In this document: piece by piece, positions 1 to 5,664 of the stretch
Layout: each line of letters begins with the position of its first letter
How positions within the stretch are numbered: position 1 is the first letter of the stretch
Assembly (NCBI GenBank): GCA_016200385.1
Contig: JACQEV010000123.1
Coordinates: 1-9,515, forward strand
Length of the DNA stretch: 9,515 nucleotides
Direction: 5' to 3'
Origin: Candidatus Methylomirabilota bacterium
GTDB taxonomy: Bacteria; Methylomirabilota; Methylomirabilia; Methylomirabilales; Methylomirabilaceae
Notes under the pieces: model-generated
What the model saw: only the letters and a program-made list of their open reading frames with translations
Database searches by the model: none
What the model was told of the DNA's origin: nothing
Made by a program: the position numbers and the translations under genes

Positions 1-1138
1 ACTCGGTGGCGCTCGGCACATAGTAGGTCGTCATCCGCGGCGAGGCGATCACCTTTGACAGGCCTGCAATTTCCTCAGCCGCGAGACCGGGAATCACGAT
101 GTTGAGCCGCACACCGAGGAAACCGGCGGCGATCAGGAGCCCCGCCAGGGACACCCATCGGGGGTCCTTTCGAGTCGGGAATACCAGCAGCAGCACCGGA
201 ATCAGGGTCCCGAGAACCATCTGCCACCACCAGAAAACCCACCAGAACGGACCGCTGATAATTAACTTCTGTGCCGCGAGGTGGCCAGGAACGCCGCCGT
301 AGAAGCTCACCAGCATTTCTGAGATCAGGAAGATCAGGTCCAGGAGTAGAAGGCTCATCACCATCTGACCCAGTGATATCACCGTCTCGCGATTCTGTCG
401 CCACCCGTCCTGAAAAATGGCAGCGATCACCGTAAGGAGGGCGCCGCCGCTGACAAGCGCGGAAAGCAGGAAGAGGATCGGGAACATTCCGGTGTGCCAG
501 TGGGGACGGGCCGCCAAGACTCCGAAGAGCGCGCCCACGCCCCCGTGAAACATGATCGCAAGGGGAACCCCGATCACCGCGAGCACTCTCACAACCCGGC
601 GATCGCGTACAGCGGAACGATCCGACCGGTCCCGCGAGCCGAGCGACAGGAGGCGATAGAACGCTCCCTTCAGCCCCGGCAAGGATGCCCCCACGACGAG
701 GTCACGACGAAGCAAGAACCACAGCTCCACGACCAGCAGAAGGAAGTAGGTCGAGTAGAGCCAAATGATTACCGCCATGGGTGACTTGAAGTTCGCATAC
801 CCCAAGACGTGCCAGAACCGGAACATGTGGCCGAGGCCCGCCCACACGAGAAGCAGCGCCAGCAGGAGGGTTACCACGGCGGTGAAGACCGCAAGGCGCC
901 CGATCCGTTCAAAGCGTTTTACGTTGAAGACGTAGACGAGAGAGGAGATCAGGAACGAGCCCGCCGAGAGACCAATAAAGTAGATATAGCCGGCTTCCCA
1001 GAGGCCCCACGGTACGATGCTGCCGAGGTTGACATTCAGAAGCCCATGCGCGAAGCGGTCATACCAGCCGCCAAGACCTACAGTGAAGAAGACGGCCCCG
1101 CTGATCCAGAAAAGTTGTTTCAGCCTGCTCTCAGTCAT
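1..1138 (-). CDS. NrfD/PsrC-family membrane subunit of a respiratory oxidoreductase, 3' end cut by window edge
   Basis: This frame is open from ATG 1138 to the window edge (379 codons), so the C-terminus is missing. The product is very hydrophobic, with about nine membrane segments by eye. Typical NrfD/PsrC features are VPWGLWEAGYIYFIGLSAG near residues 41-60 and HTGMFPILFLLSALVSGG in the middle. Members of this family sit in the cytoplasmic membrane, exchange electrons with quinone/quinol and pass them to or from a partner iron-sulfur protein. That partner is encoded just upstream: its stop lies 8 nt before this ATG, and the GAGGTG ribosome site overlaps that stop, so the two genes are in one operon. 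The iron-sulfur then NrfD order resembles ttrBCA, where a molybdopterin catalytic subunit follows, but that region is outside the window. The family is secure; the substrate is unknown. Confidence 0.9.
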   Translation of the reverse strand, partial: MTESRLKQLFWISGAVFFTVGLGGWYDRFAHGLLNVNLGSIVPWGLWEAGYIYFIGLSAGSFLISSLVYVFNVKRFERIGRLAVFTAVVTLLLALLLVWAGLGHMFRFWHVLGYANFKSPMAVIIWLYSTYFLLLVVELWFLLRRDLVVGASLPGLKGAFYRLLSLGSRDRSDRSAVRDRRVVRVLAVIGVPLAIMFHGGVGALFGVLAARPHWHTGMFPILFLLSALVSGGALLTVIAAIFQDGWRQNRETVISLGQMVMSLLLLDLIFLISEMLVSFYGGVPGHLAAQKLIISGPFWWVFWWWQMVLGTLIPVLLLVFPTRKDPRWVSLAGLLIAAGFLGVRLNIVIPGLAAEEIAGLSKVIASPRMTTYYVPSATE

Positions 1139-1146
1139 GACGCACC

Positions 1147-2028
1147 TCACAGCAGATAAAGGACGTTCGGTTCGGTTCCTAGCTCTTCCTTCAGGCGTAT
1201 TGGCTGGCGCTCTCTTACAAGGCGTGAGACCTCGCTTTCGGGATCGTTGAAATCGCCGAAGAAGATCGCGTGGCCCGTACAGGTCTTGGCGCAGGCCGGC
1301 CACCGCCCGGCCGGTTTATCGTACCGACCTTCCTTGTCCTGGAGATGGAGGCAGAAGGTGCACTTGCGGACGTTGCCGATGGGCGACGCCTCTGCCTCAC
1401 GTCTGCGGAACTGGTTGTACTCTGGGGATGGCACCTCAGAGTACGGGGTGCCTTGGGCCACTGACGGATAGTTCTCTCCGAAGTCGAAGTACCGCGCGCC
1501 GTACGGGCAGGCCGTGATACAGTAGCGGCAGCCGATGCAGCGCTCGTAATCGATGACGACGATTCCGTCTTGCTCGCGCTTGAACGTTGCCGAGACAGGG
1601 CAGACGTTTATGCACCACGGGGTCTCACAGTGGAAGCAGGGCTTGGTCATGAAGAGGGGCTTATCGTCAGTGCGGTTTCCGATCGCCTCCTCGACGACGA
1701 CCGTGTAGGACACGCCGGGGGGCGTCTTGTTTTCCGCCTTGCACGCCACCATGCACGCTCGACAGCCGACGCATCGCCGGGTGTCGATCACCATGCCGTA
1801 GTGGAACTTGCGCTTGGCCGCCCGCTCTCGATGCTCCGCCGCTGCGGGGACCGGCTGAGCCAGCGGGATGACGGCCCCGGCTCCCATGGCCGTTGCCAGT
1901 GCGCCGGCACCGAGAGCCAGCAACTGATCGATGAGTTCTCGACGGCTCAACATCCCGCCGGGCGAGGGGTTTGGCGGTTGTTGCGGTGTGGTTGTGGTGA
2001 TCTGAGGATGATCTGTGGATGTCGTCAT
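1147..2028 (-). CDS. Tat-exported four-cluster [4Fe-4S] ferredoxin-type electron-transfer subunit (TtrB/PsrB/DsrO-like)
   Basis: A 293-residue protein that would carry electrons between the NrfD-type membrane subunit and a catalytic partner on the outer face of the membrane. It has sixteen cysteines in four groups: 86/89/92/96, 131/134/139/143, 164/167/170/174 and 223/226/246/250. This is the arrangement for four [4Fe-4S] clusters in the NrfC/PsrB/TtrB/DsrO family. A twin-arginine signal (LSRRELI, residues 27-33) precedes a hydrophobic Ala/Gly stretch and AAA near residue 64. I chose ATG 2028 rather than ATG 2034: AGGAGG abuts the 2034 ATG but lies 6 nt from the 2028 ATG, which also overlaps the preceding small gene's stop as ATGA. 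Residues 1-25 form an unusual Thr/Pro/Gln-rich extension before the Tat motif; ATG at residue 26 is a conceivable internal start. The exact complex is unknown. Confidence 0.9.
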   Translation of the reverse strand: MTTSTDHPQITTTTPQQPPNPSPGGMLSRRELIDQLLALGAGALATAMGAGAVIPLAQPVPAAAEHRERAAKRKFHYGMVIDTRRCVGCRACMVACKAENKTPPGVSYTVVVEEAIGNRTDDKPLFMTKPCFHCETPWCINVCPVSATFKREQDGIVVIDYERCIGCRYCITACPYGARYFDFGENYPSVAQGTPYSEVPSPEYNQFRRREAEASPIGNVRKCTFCLHLQDKEGRYDKPAGRWPACAKTCTGHAIFFGDFNDPESEVSRLVRERQPIRLKEELGTEPNVLYLL

Positions 2029-2228
2029 TCCCATCCTCCTCGTGCTACGTGCTGGCGAATGAGTTCAGTTCCCTGATACCGCGATAACTCGGCAGTTAGG
2101 ACTCGGGCACTCTTCACCTTGTCGTCCATAGCCACCACCTCCATCGTCCGCGACGCAGCCCGCGCCGCCTCCTGACCTGAAAAGCCCGCGACCGCCGAAA
2201 AAGAAGGGAGATCGTCCGCGTATCGCAC
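2025..2228 (-). CDS. Small uncharacterised ORF translationally coupled to the iron-sulfur gene
   Basis: A 67-residue ORF from GTG 2228, which has AAGGAG 7 nt upstream. A shorter 34-residue version starts at ATG 2129, which has GGAGGT 7 nt upstream, and both sites are good. Its TGA overlaps the ATG of the iron-sulfur gene as ATGA, the usual arrangement for translational coupling. By eye, third codon positions are G/C rich and second positions poorer, as in real genes here. There is no membrane segment, cysteine motif or signal peptide. The C-terminal half (MDDKVKSARVLTAELSRYQG onward) is charged and probably helical. I do not recognise a family. A structural accessory of the complex, a leader peptide, or spurious coding around the ribosome site are all possible. 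Confidence 0.5.
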   Translation of the reverse strand: MRYADDLPSFSAVAGFSGQEAARAASRTMEVVAMDDKVKSARVLTAELSRYQGTELIRQHVARGGWE

Positions 2229-2377
2229 ATGCGATCTCCTTTGCCAAATCGGCCCCCACCTTGACGAGGGTACCGGGCTGGTCCCGCGATTACCTCCAGA
2301 GCCGTCGCGTCCGCGCCATCGGTCGGCGGGTATGCGAAACGGCACGCCCTCAATGCTAGTTTGCTCGGGTAGAGCTA

Positions 2378-2393
2378 AGCAATGGGTATGCCA
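2378..2393 (-). promoter_or_regulatory. Sigma-54 (RpoN) promoter for the iron-sulfur/NrfD operon
   Basis: Read on the minus strand, the site is TGGCATACCCATTGCT. It fits the RpoN consensus TGGCAYRNNNNTTGCW at every defined position, with GG at 2392-2391 and GC at 2380-2379. Transcription would start near 2367, about 140 nt before the GTG of the small ORF. Promoters of this class need an ATP-dependent enhancer-binding activator, and candidate upstream sites are present at 2535-2632. The match was found by eye; the start site has not been measured. Confidence 0.72.
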
Positions 2394-2534
2394 GTGTCAA
2401 TCCATTCAATCCGTTAGTGGAGGAAATGAATAAAAAGATCAGCTTTGTAAAGAATTATCAGATAAATAGCGCCAACGCTGCCCCATCATCAGGTGTATCG
2501 AACAACCTTGATCGATTCGCCGTGAGAGGCAACC

Positions 2535-2543
2535 ATTCCCCAG
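2535..2543 (-). promoter_or_regulatory. Candidate activator-binding repeat, copy 1 (CTGGGGAAT)
   Basis: First of three identical 9-bp copies (plus strand ATTCCCCAG). It lies about 170 bp upstream of the predicted sigma-54 transcription start, within the usual enhancer range. The role is inferred from position and repetition only. Confidence 0.4.
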
Positions 2544-2602
2544 TGGCATACAGAGGAATCTCTGGAACAGAATGAAAACGATGGGTTAGGAGTGTGGCGC
2601 CC

Positions 2603-2632
2603 ATTCCCCAGGCTGCCCATACGATTCCCCAG
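2603..2632 (-). promoter_or_regulatory. Paired candidate activator-binding repeats, copies 2 and 3 (CTGGGGAAT)
   Basis: Copies at 2603-2611 and 2624-2632 are direct repeats spaced 21 bp start to start, which is two helical turns and puts both on the same DNA face. They lie about 235-265 bp upstream of the predicted sigma-54 start. This suits cooperative binding by an enhancer-binding protein; the protein is not encoded in the window. Confidence 0.42.
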
Positions 2633-2680
2633 CTTTTCGCATTTTGAGCTGGTTATCGCAAGGTTAAGGTTCTCCAGCTC
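2629..2680. repeat. Three mutually pairing arms (CCAGCT / AGCTGG / CCAGCTC) beyond arsC
   Basis: On the plus strand CCAGCT (2629-2634), GAGCTGG (2646-2652) and CCAGCTC (2674-2680) can form two alternative hairpins sharing the middle arm. The region begins about 38 nt after the arsC stop on the minus strand, so it could help end or stabilise the ars transcript. There is no T-tract after either stem, so it is not a classical intrinsic terminator. The first arm overlaps the third ATTCCCCAG repeat. Confidence 0.35.
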
Positions 2681-2718
2681 AGGGTGAACGGAATATGTAA
2701 AGAAGCGTTGGACCTAGA

Positions 2719-3150
2719 TCATGGGGCGGATCTTTCCGGATCGACAAGCCATTTACGAATCCTGGCGCTGATTTCGTCACGGATCTTGCGGAACGTCTCC
2801 AAGCGGTACTGTTCCATACCGGTGGCCAGAGACGGGTCGTCGAAGCGCCAGTGGAGACGCCTCGTCCGCCCCGGAAAAACCGGACAGCGCTGGTTGGCGC
2901 TGTCACACACCGTGATCACGTAGTCCCATGACTCATCCAGGAACGCTTCCAGCGTCTTAGAAGTATGCCCGCTCACATCGATTCCGACCTCGCCCATAGC
3001 CCGAATCGCGAGCGGGTGGACGCGTGTGGCCTCTGTGCCGGCGCTTGCCACCTCGAAGCGGTCGCCAGCGATGGCGCGCAGGAAGCCCTCCGCCATCTGA
3101 CTCCGGGCCGAGTTGTGCGTGCAAAGAAACAGCACTCGCGGTCTGGCCAT
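2719..3150 (-). CDS. arsC: Thioredoxin-coupled arsenate reductase
   Basis: A 143-residue cytoplasmic enzyme of the low-molecular-weight phosphatase fold that reduces arsenate to arsenite. The P-loop CTHNSAR begins at Cys10. The relay cysteines are Cys82 and Cys89 in CDSANQRC, and Asp105-Pro106 supplies the usual acid. The three cysteines fall at the same numbers as in the staphylococcal pI258 ArsC, so electrons should come from thioredoxin rather than glutaredoxin. ATG 3150 was chosen because AGAAAGG lies just upstream and family members begin a few residues before the P-loop; the frame stays open to 3213 but that extension looks spurious. It is the last gene of the ars operon, 96 nt after acr3. 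Its product, arsenite, is the substrate of Acr3 and ArsM. Confidence 0.95.
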   Translation of the reverse strand: MARPRVLFLCTHNSARSQMAEGFLRAIAGDRFEVASAGTEATRVHPLAIRAMGEVGIDVSGHTSKTLEAFLDESWDYVITVCDSANQRCPVFPGRTRRLHWRFDDPSLATGMEQYRLETFRKIRDEISARIRKWLVDPERSAP

Positions 3151-3246
3151 GAAGCCTTTCTCAGCGTGGGACGTTGTCCGTAGATCGCTGGAACGCATCC
3201 GGAAGAGATCCACAGCATAGCGAAGCAGAGATCTTGCTGAACGTCG

Positions 3247-4350
3247 TCAGGCCCGTCCGCCGATTGGCCGCCGGGCCGGTTCGACGACCGGGACCGTTAC
3301 CGGCTCGGCAAACCAGTGGCGTGTGCGATTACAGACCGAGCAGACGGAGAGCATCACCGGCACCTCGACGAGGACGCCAACCACAGTGGCTAGTGTCGCG
3401 CCAGAGGTGAGGCCAAAGAGGGAGATGGCCGTGGCGACAGCCAGCTCAAAAAAGTTGCTGGCGCCGATCAGCGCCCCTGGCGCGGCGATCGAGTGAGGAA
3501 CGCGGAGCCACCGCGCCAACCCGTACGCCAACCCCGAGTTGAAGTAGACCTGGAGGAGCAGTGGGATCGCAATGAGCACGATGTGCAAGAGCTTGCTCAG
3601 GATCACCTCCCCCTGGAAGGCGAAAATGGTGACGAGGGTGGCCAGGAGAGCCACGATGGTGACTGGTTTGAGCCGCGCAAGAAAAACTCCCTCGAACCAC
3701 ACCGGGCCATGGATCCGGAGGAGCGCCGCACTGGAGGCAGCCCCGGCTACAAGAGGGGTGACGATGTATAGCAGGACCGAGTACAGCAGCACGTCGTATG
3801 GCACCGCGATGTTCGAGACGCCCAGGAGGAAGATCACGATGGGCGCAAAGGCGAAGAGCGTGATGAGGTCGTTCAAAGCCACCTGGACCAGTGTGTAGGC
3901 CGGGTCGCCGTCAGTCAGATAGCTCCAGACGAAGACCATGGCCGTGCACGGGGCAGCCGCCAGGATGATGGTCCCAGCAAGGTACTGATCTCCGAGCGAG
4001 GAGCCGATGATCCCGGCAAAGAGGTGCTTGAAGAAGAGCCAGCCCAGGAAGGCCATGCTAAAAGGCTTTACCAACCAGTTCACGAACAGGACGATCAGGA
4101 TTCCCTTCGGTCGCCGCCCGACATCCCTGATGGCAGAGAAGTCGATCCGCAGCATCATCGGGTAGATCATCAGCCAGATCAGGACCGCGACAGGGAGGTT
4201 GACGTGACTCACCTCCATCCGGCTTAAGGCGCCCACCAGTCCGGGGCCGACCTTGCCGATGGCGACGCCCGTCACGATACAGAGCACCACCCAGACAGAG
4301 AGGTAGCCCTCGAAGACGTTCAGTCGCGTTGCAACTGGCGCGGTGGTCAT
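3247..4350 (-). CDS. acr3: Acr3-type arsenite efflux permease
   Basis: A 367-residue polytopic inner-membrane protein with about ten hydrophobic segments. It belongs to the Acr3 family (bile/arsenite/riboflavin transporter superfamily) and exports arsenite by a proton- or potential-driven mechanism. The family signatures are [13 protein letters not shown] with the conserved Cys135, the adjacent [15 protein letters not shown], and [11 protein letters not shown] near residues 296-306 with the conserved Glu302. Length is normal for the family. The ATG overlaps the arsM stop as ATGA, indicating translational coupling. The last roughly 25 residues, after [11 protein letters not shown], form a Pro/Arg-rich tail likely in the cytoplasm. 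It removes the arsenite made by the downstream ArsC. The unrelated ArsB family is excluded by these motifs. Confidence 0.95.
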   Translation of the reverse strand: MTTAPVATRLNVFEGYLSVWVVLCIVTGVAIGKVGPGLVGALSRMEVSHVNLPVAVLIWLMIYPMMLRIDFSAIRDVGRRPKGILIVLFVNWLVKPFSMAFLGWLFFKHLFAGIIGSSLGDQYLAGTIILAAAPCTAMVFVWSYLTDGDPAYTLVQVALNDLITLFAFAPIVIFLLGVSNIAVPYDVLLYSVLLYIVTPLVAGAASSAALLRIHGPVWFEGVFLARLKPVTIVALLATLVTIFAFQGEVILSKLLHIVLIAIPLLLQVYFNSGLAYGLARWLRVPHSIAAPGALIGASNFFELAVATAISLFGLTSGATLATVVGVLVEVPVMLSVCSVCNRTRHWFAEPVTVPVVEPARRPIGGRA

Positions 4351-5165
4351 GCAGCGGGCTTCTTGGCGCGCACGAAAGCGCTCATGAACTTGCCGTCCAC
4401 CTGCGGGGCAATGGCGTCGGCGTCGAGGCCAGCACCCGCGAGAAACTCACGGGCGTCCTCAGTCCGGTAGACGCGCGTCGGCTCCAGATCAATGTCCTCG
4501 AAGCCGGCCTTGGTCAACTTGGAACGGTACTCTTCTTCATCTAAAGCGCCCGCCACGCAGCCGATCCAAAGCTCCACGCTCCGCCGGATCTCGATCGGGA
4601 CCTCGCCTCGCACCACGACGTCGGAGACCGCCAGGCGACCCCCCGGCTTCAGCACGCGGAAGGCCTCCGCCAGGACGCGGTCCTTGTCCGCTGACAAGTT
4701 AATGACGCAGTTGGAAATGATGACGTCCACCGAATCGTCGGGCAATGGGATCTGTTCGATCTCGCCCTTCAGGAACTCCGCATTCTCGATCCCGGCCTTC
4801 CGCTGGTTCTCGCACGCCAGGGCCAACATCTCATCGGTCATGTCGAGGCCATAGGCCTTGCCCGTCGGGCCGACCCGCCTGGCCGATAGGAGCACGTCGA
4901 TGCCGCCTCCCGAGCCCAAATCGAGCACGGTCTCGCCTACCTTGAGCTGAGCGAGGGCCGCTGGGTTCCCGCACCCGAGCGATGCCGCGACGGCCTCGCC
5001 CGGCAGTCCCGTGGTCTCGGCAGCCGTGTAGAGGTTCGATGTGATCGGGTCGCATTCGCCTTTTGAGGACGCGGTGCCGCAGCACGAGCTGGCGCCGCTC
5101 GTGACCTTCAGAGCCGCCTTCCCGTACTTCTCCTTCACGATCTCTTTGATGCCCTGCTCGCTCAT
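4347..5165 (-). CDS. arsM: Arsenite S-adenosylmethionine methyltransferase
   Basis: A 272-residue cytoplasmic enzyme that methylates As(III) using S-adenosylmethionine, giving mono- to trimethylated and partly volatile products. The SAM-binding motif [10 protein letters not shown] lies at residues 81-90. The arsenic-binding cysteines conserved in ArsM are visible: Cys65 (LGCGNP), Cys153 (SNCVINL) and Cys203 (WIGCVAGAL). There is also an N-terminal CC pair at 28-29 and Cys38. The start at ATG 5165 is supported by GGAGGA 4 nt upstream and by the usual N-terminus; an in-frame ATG at 5225 would overlap arsR by a few bases and lacks support. It is second in the operon, 56 nt after arsR, and overlaps acr3 by 4 bp. 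Putting arsM ahead of acr3 and arsC suggests methylation is a main route here. Confidence 0.96.
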   Translation of the reverse strand: MSEQGIKEIVKEKYGKAALKVTSGASSCCGTASSKGECDPITSNLYTAAETTGLPGEAVAASLGCGNPAALAQLKVGETVLDLGSGGGIDVLLSARRVGPTGKAYGLDMTDEMLALACENQRKAGIENAEFLKGEIEQIPLPDDSVDVIISNCVINLSADKDRVLAEAFRVLKPGGRLAVSDVVVRGEVPIEIRRSVELWIGCVAGALDEEEYRSKLTKAGFEDIDLEPTRVYRTEDAREFLAGAGLDADAIAPQVDGKFMSAFVRAKKPAA

Positions 5166-5191
5166 GTTCTCCTCCAGCCATCCAAATAAAG

Positions 5192-5219
5192 ATTCATTGA
5201 TGAATGGGGCCAAAAAAAA
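5192..5219. repeat. Short palindrome and T8 tract in the arsR-arsM gap
   Basis: ATTCAT (5192-5197) and ATGAAT (5200-5205) form a dyad with a 2-nt centre, about 30 nt before arsM. A run of eight T (minus strand, 5219-5212) starts 2 nt after the arsR stop. A six-bp stem (CGTTTC-GCT-GAAACG on the minus strand, inside the arsR 3' end) lies upstream, but too far from the T run to be a classical terminator. Partial attenuation between arsR and arsM is possible but weakly supported. Confidence 0.3.
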
Positions 5220-5221
5220 GG

Positions 5222-5548
5222 TCAATCACATCGTTTCAGCGAAACGCGGGGCCCACGTCCTCTTGGCTTCAGCGAGCCAATCAACCGCTCCAACTCCTCG
5301 ATCGCCTCCGGGCTCAACGAGTAGTACACCCATCGACCCTCCCGCCTGTCCGTCAGAATTCCGGCCTCCTTGAGCGTCTTGAGATGGAAGGAGAGCAGCG
5401 ACTGGGGTGTCGCCAGCATGTCGGTCAAGTCGCAGACGCACTGCTCGCCGCCACTCAGGCGTTCGATGATCTGCAGGCGTGTCTCATCGGAGAGAGCGTG
5501 AAACGAGCGTGCGGCCCGCGTGAGATCTTTCGGCATCAGAAATAGCAT
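5222..5548 (-). CDS. arsR: ArsR-family arsenite-responsive repressor
   Basis: A 108-residue winged-helix dimeric repressor. The metalloid site is QCVCDL at residues 36-41 (Cys37 and Cys39), like the ELCVCDL of the E. coli type ArsR, so arsenite or antimonite should release it from DNA. The recognition helix [19 protein letters not shown] (residues 47-65) and the wing [12 protein letters not shown] follow. It is first in the ars operon and sits directly behind a promoter carrying a palindrome in its spacer, so it should repress itself and the whole operon. The first ATG (5548) falls on the predicted transcription start; the second in-frame ATG (5536, MPKDL) gives an N-terminus closer to family norms. 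Neither has a clear ribosome site, so the start is uncertain by four codons. Confidence 0.94.
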   Translation of the reverse strand: MLFLMPKDLTRAARSFHALSDETRLQIIERLSGGEQCVCDLTDMLATPQSLLSFHLKTLKEAGILTDRREGRWVYYSLSPEAIEELERLIGSLKPRGRGPRVSLKRCD

Positions 5549-5554
5549 GGACTG

Positions 5555-5582
5555 AATATATCAACATTGTTTGATTTGTCAA
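5555..5582 (-). promoter_or_regulatory. Sigma-70 promoter of the ars operon
   Basis: Minus strand TTGACA (5582-5577) is a perfect -35 box, separated by 16 bp from TATATT (5560-5555), a five-of-six -10 box. Transcription should begin near 5548-5549, essentially at the first arsR ATG. Confidence 0.8.
5560..5575. promoter_or_regulatory. Likely ArsR operator (ATCAA-N6-TTGAT)
   Basis: A perfect 5-bp inverted repeat with a 6-bp centre fills the spacer between the -35 and -10 boxes. TCAA/TTGA dyads of this sort are common for ArsR/SmtB repressors, and ArsR bound here would block RNA polymerase. It is the best candidate site for the adjacent ArsR. Confidence 0.7.
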
Positions 5583-5603
5583 CTGACTATTTACTTGGAC
5601 GCT

Positions 5604-5631
5604 CCAGTTGCCAATGACATTGGACGACTGG
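5604..5631. repeat. Nested dyad between phoR and the ars promoter
   Basis: Inner arms CCAATG (5611-5616) and CATTGG (5618-5623) surround a single A. Outer arms CCAGT (5604-5608) and ACTGG (5627-5631) continue the symmetry after 2-3 nt gaps. It lies 22 bp upstream of the ars -35 box. There is no T-tract, so a protein-binding site is at least as likely as a terminator for phoR. Confidence 0.45.
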
Positions 5632-5664
5632 TCAGCCGCGGGACAATCAGTGGCGTCGCCTGTG

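Larger units (their letters stand above)
2346..2718. other. Gene-free regulatory stretch between the ars operon and the respiratory operon
   Basis: No convincing gene was seen on either strand. From low to high coordinate it holds the sigma-54 promoter (2378-2393), an AT-rich stretch (about 2424-2470) that could bend between enhancer and promoter, three ATTCCCCAG repeats (2535-2632), and pairing CCAGCT/AGCTGG arms (2629-2680) just past the end of arsC. No strong integration-host-factor match was found in the AT-rich part. Confidence 0.6.

Noticed and set aside
809..1159. Long plus-strand frames across 494-1159
   Set aside because: They are antisense to the clear NrfD membrane protein; their Glu/Arg/His-rich products are typical mirror frames.
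2114..2353. Alternative minus-strand frame encoding an Arg/Trp-rich peptide upstream of the iron-sulfur gene
   Set aside because: Its composition is extreme and codon pattern poor; the overlapping frame ending at 2025 has the ATGA coupling and better codon bias.
2424..2470. Possible integration-host-factor site between enhancer repeats and sigma-54 promoter
   Set aside because: The stretch is AT-rich, but each candidate has at least two consensus mismatches.
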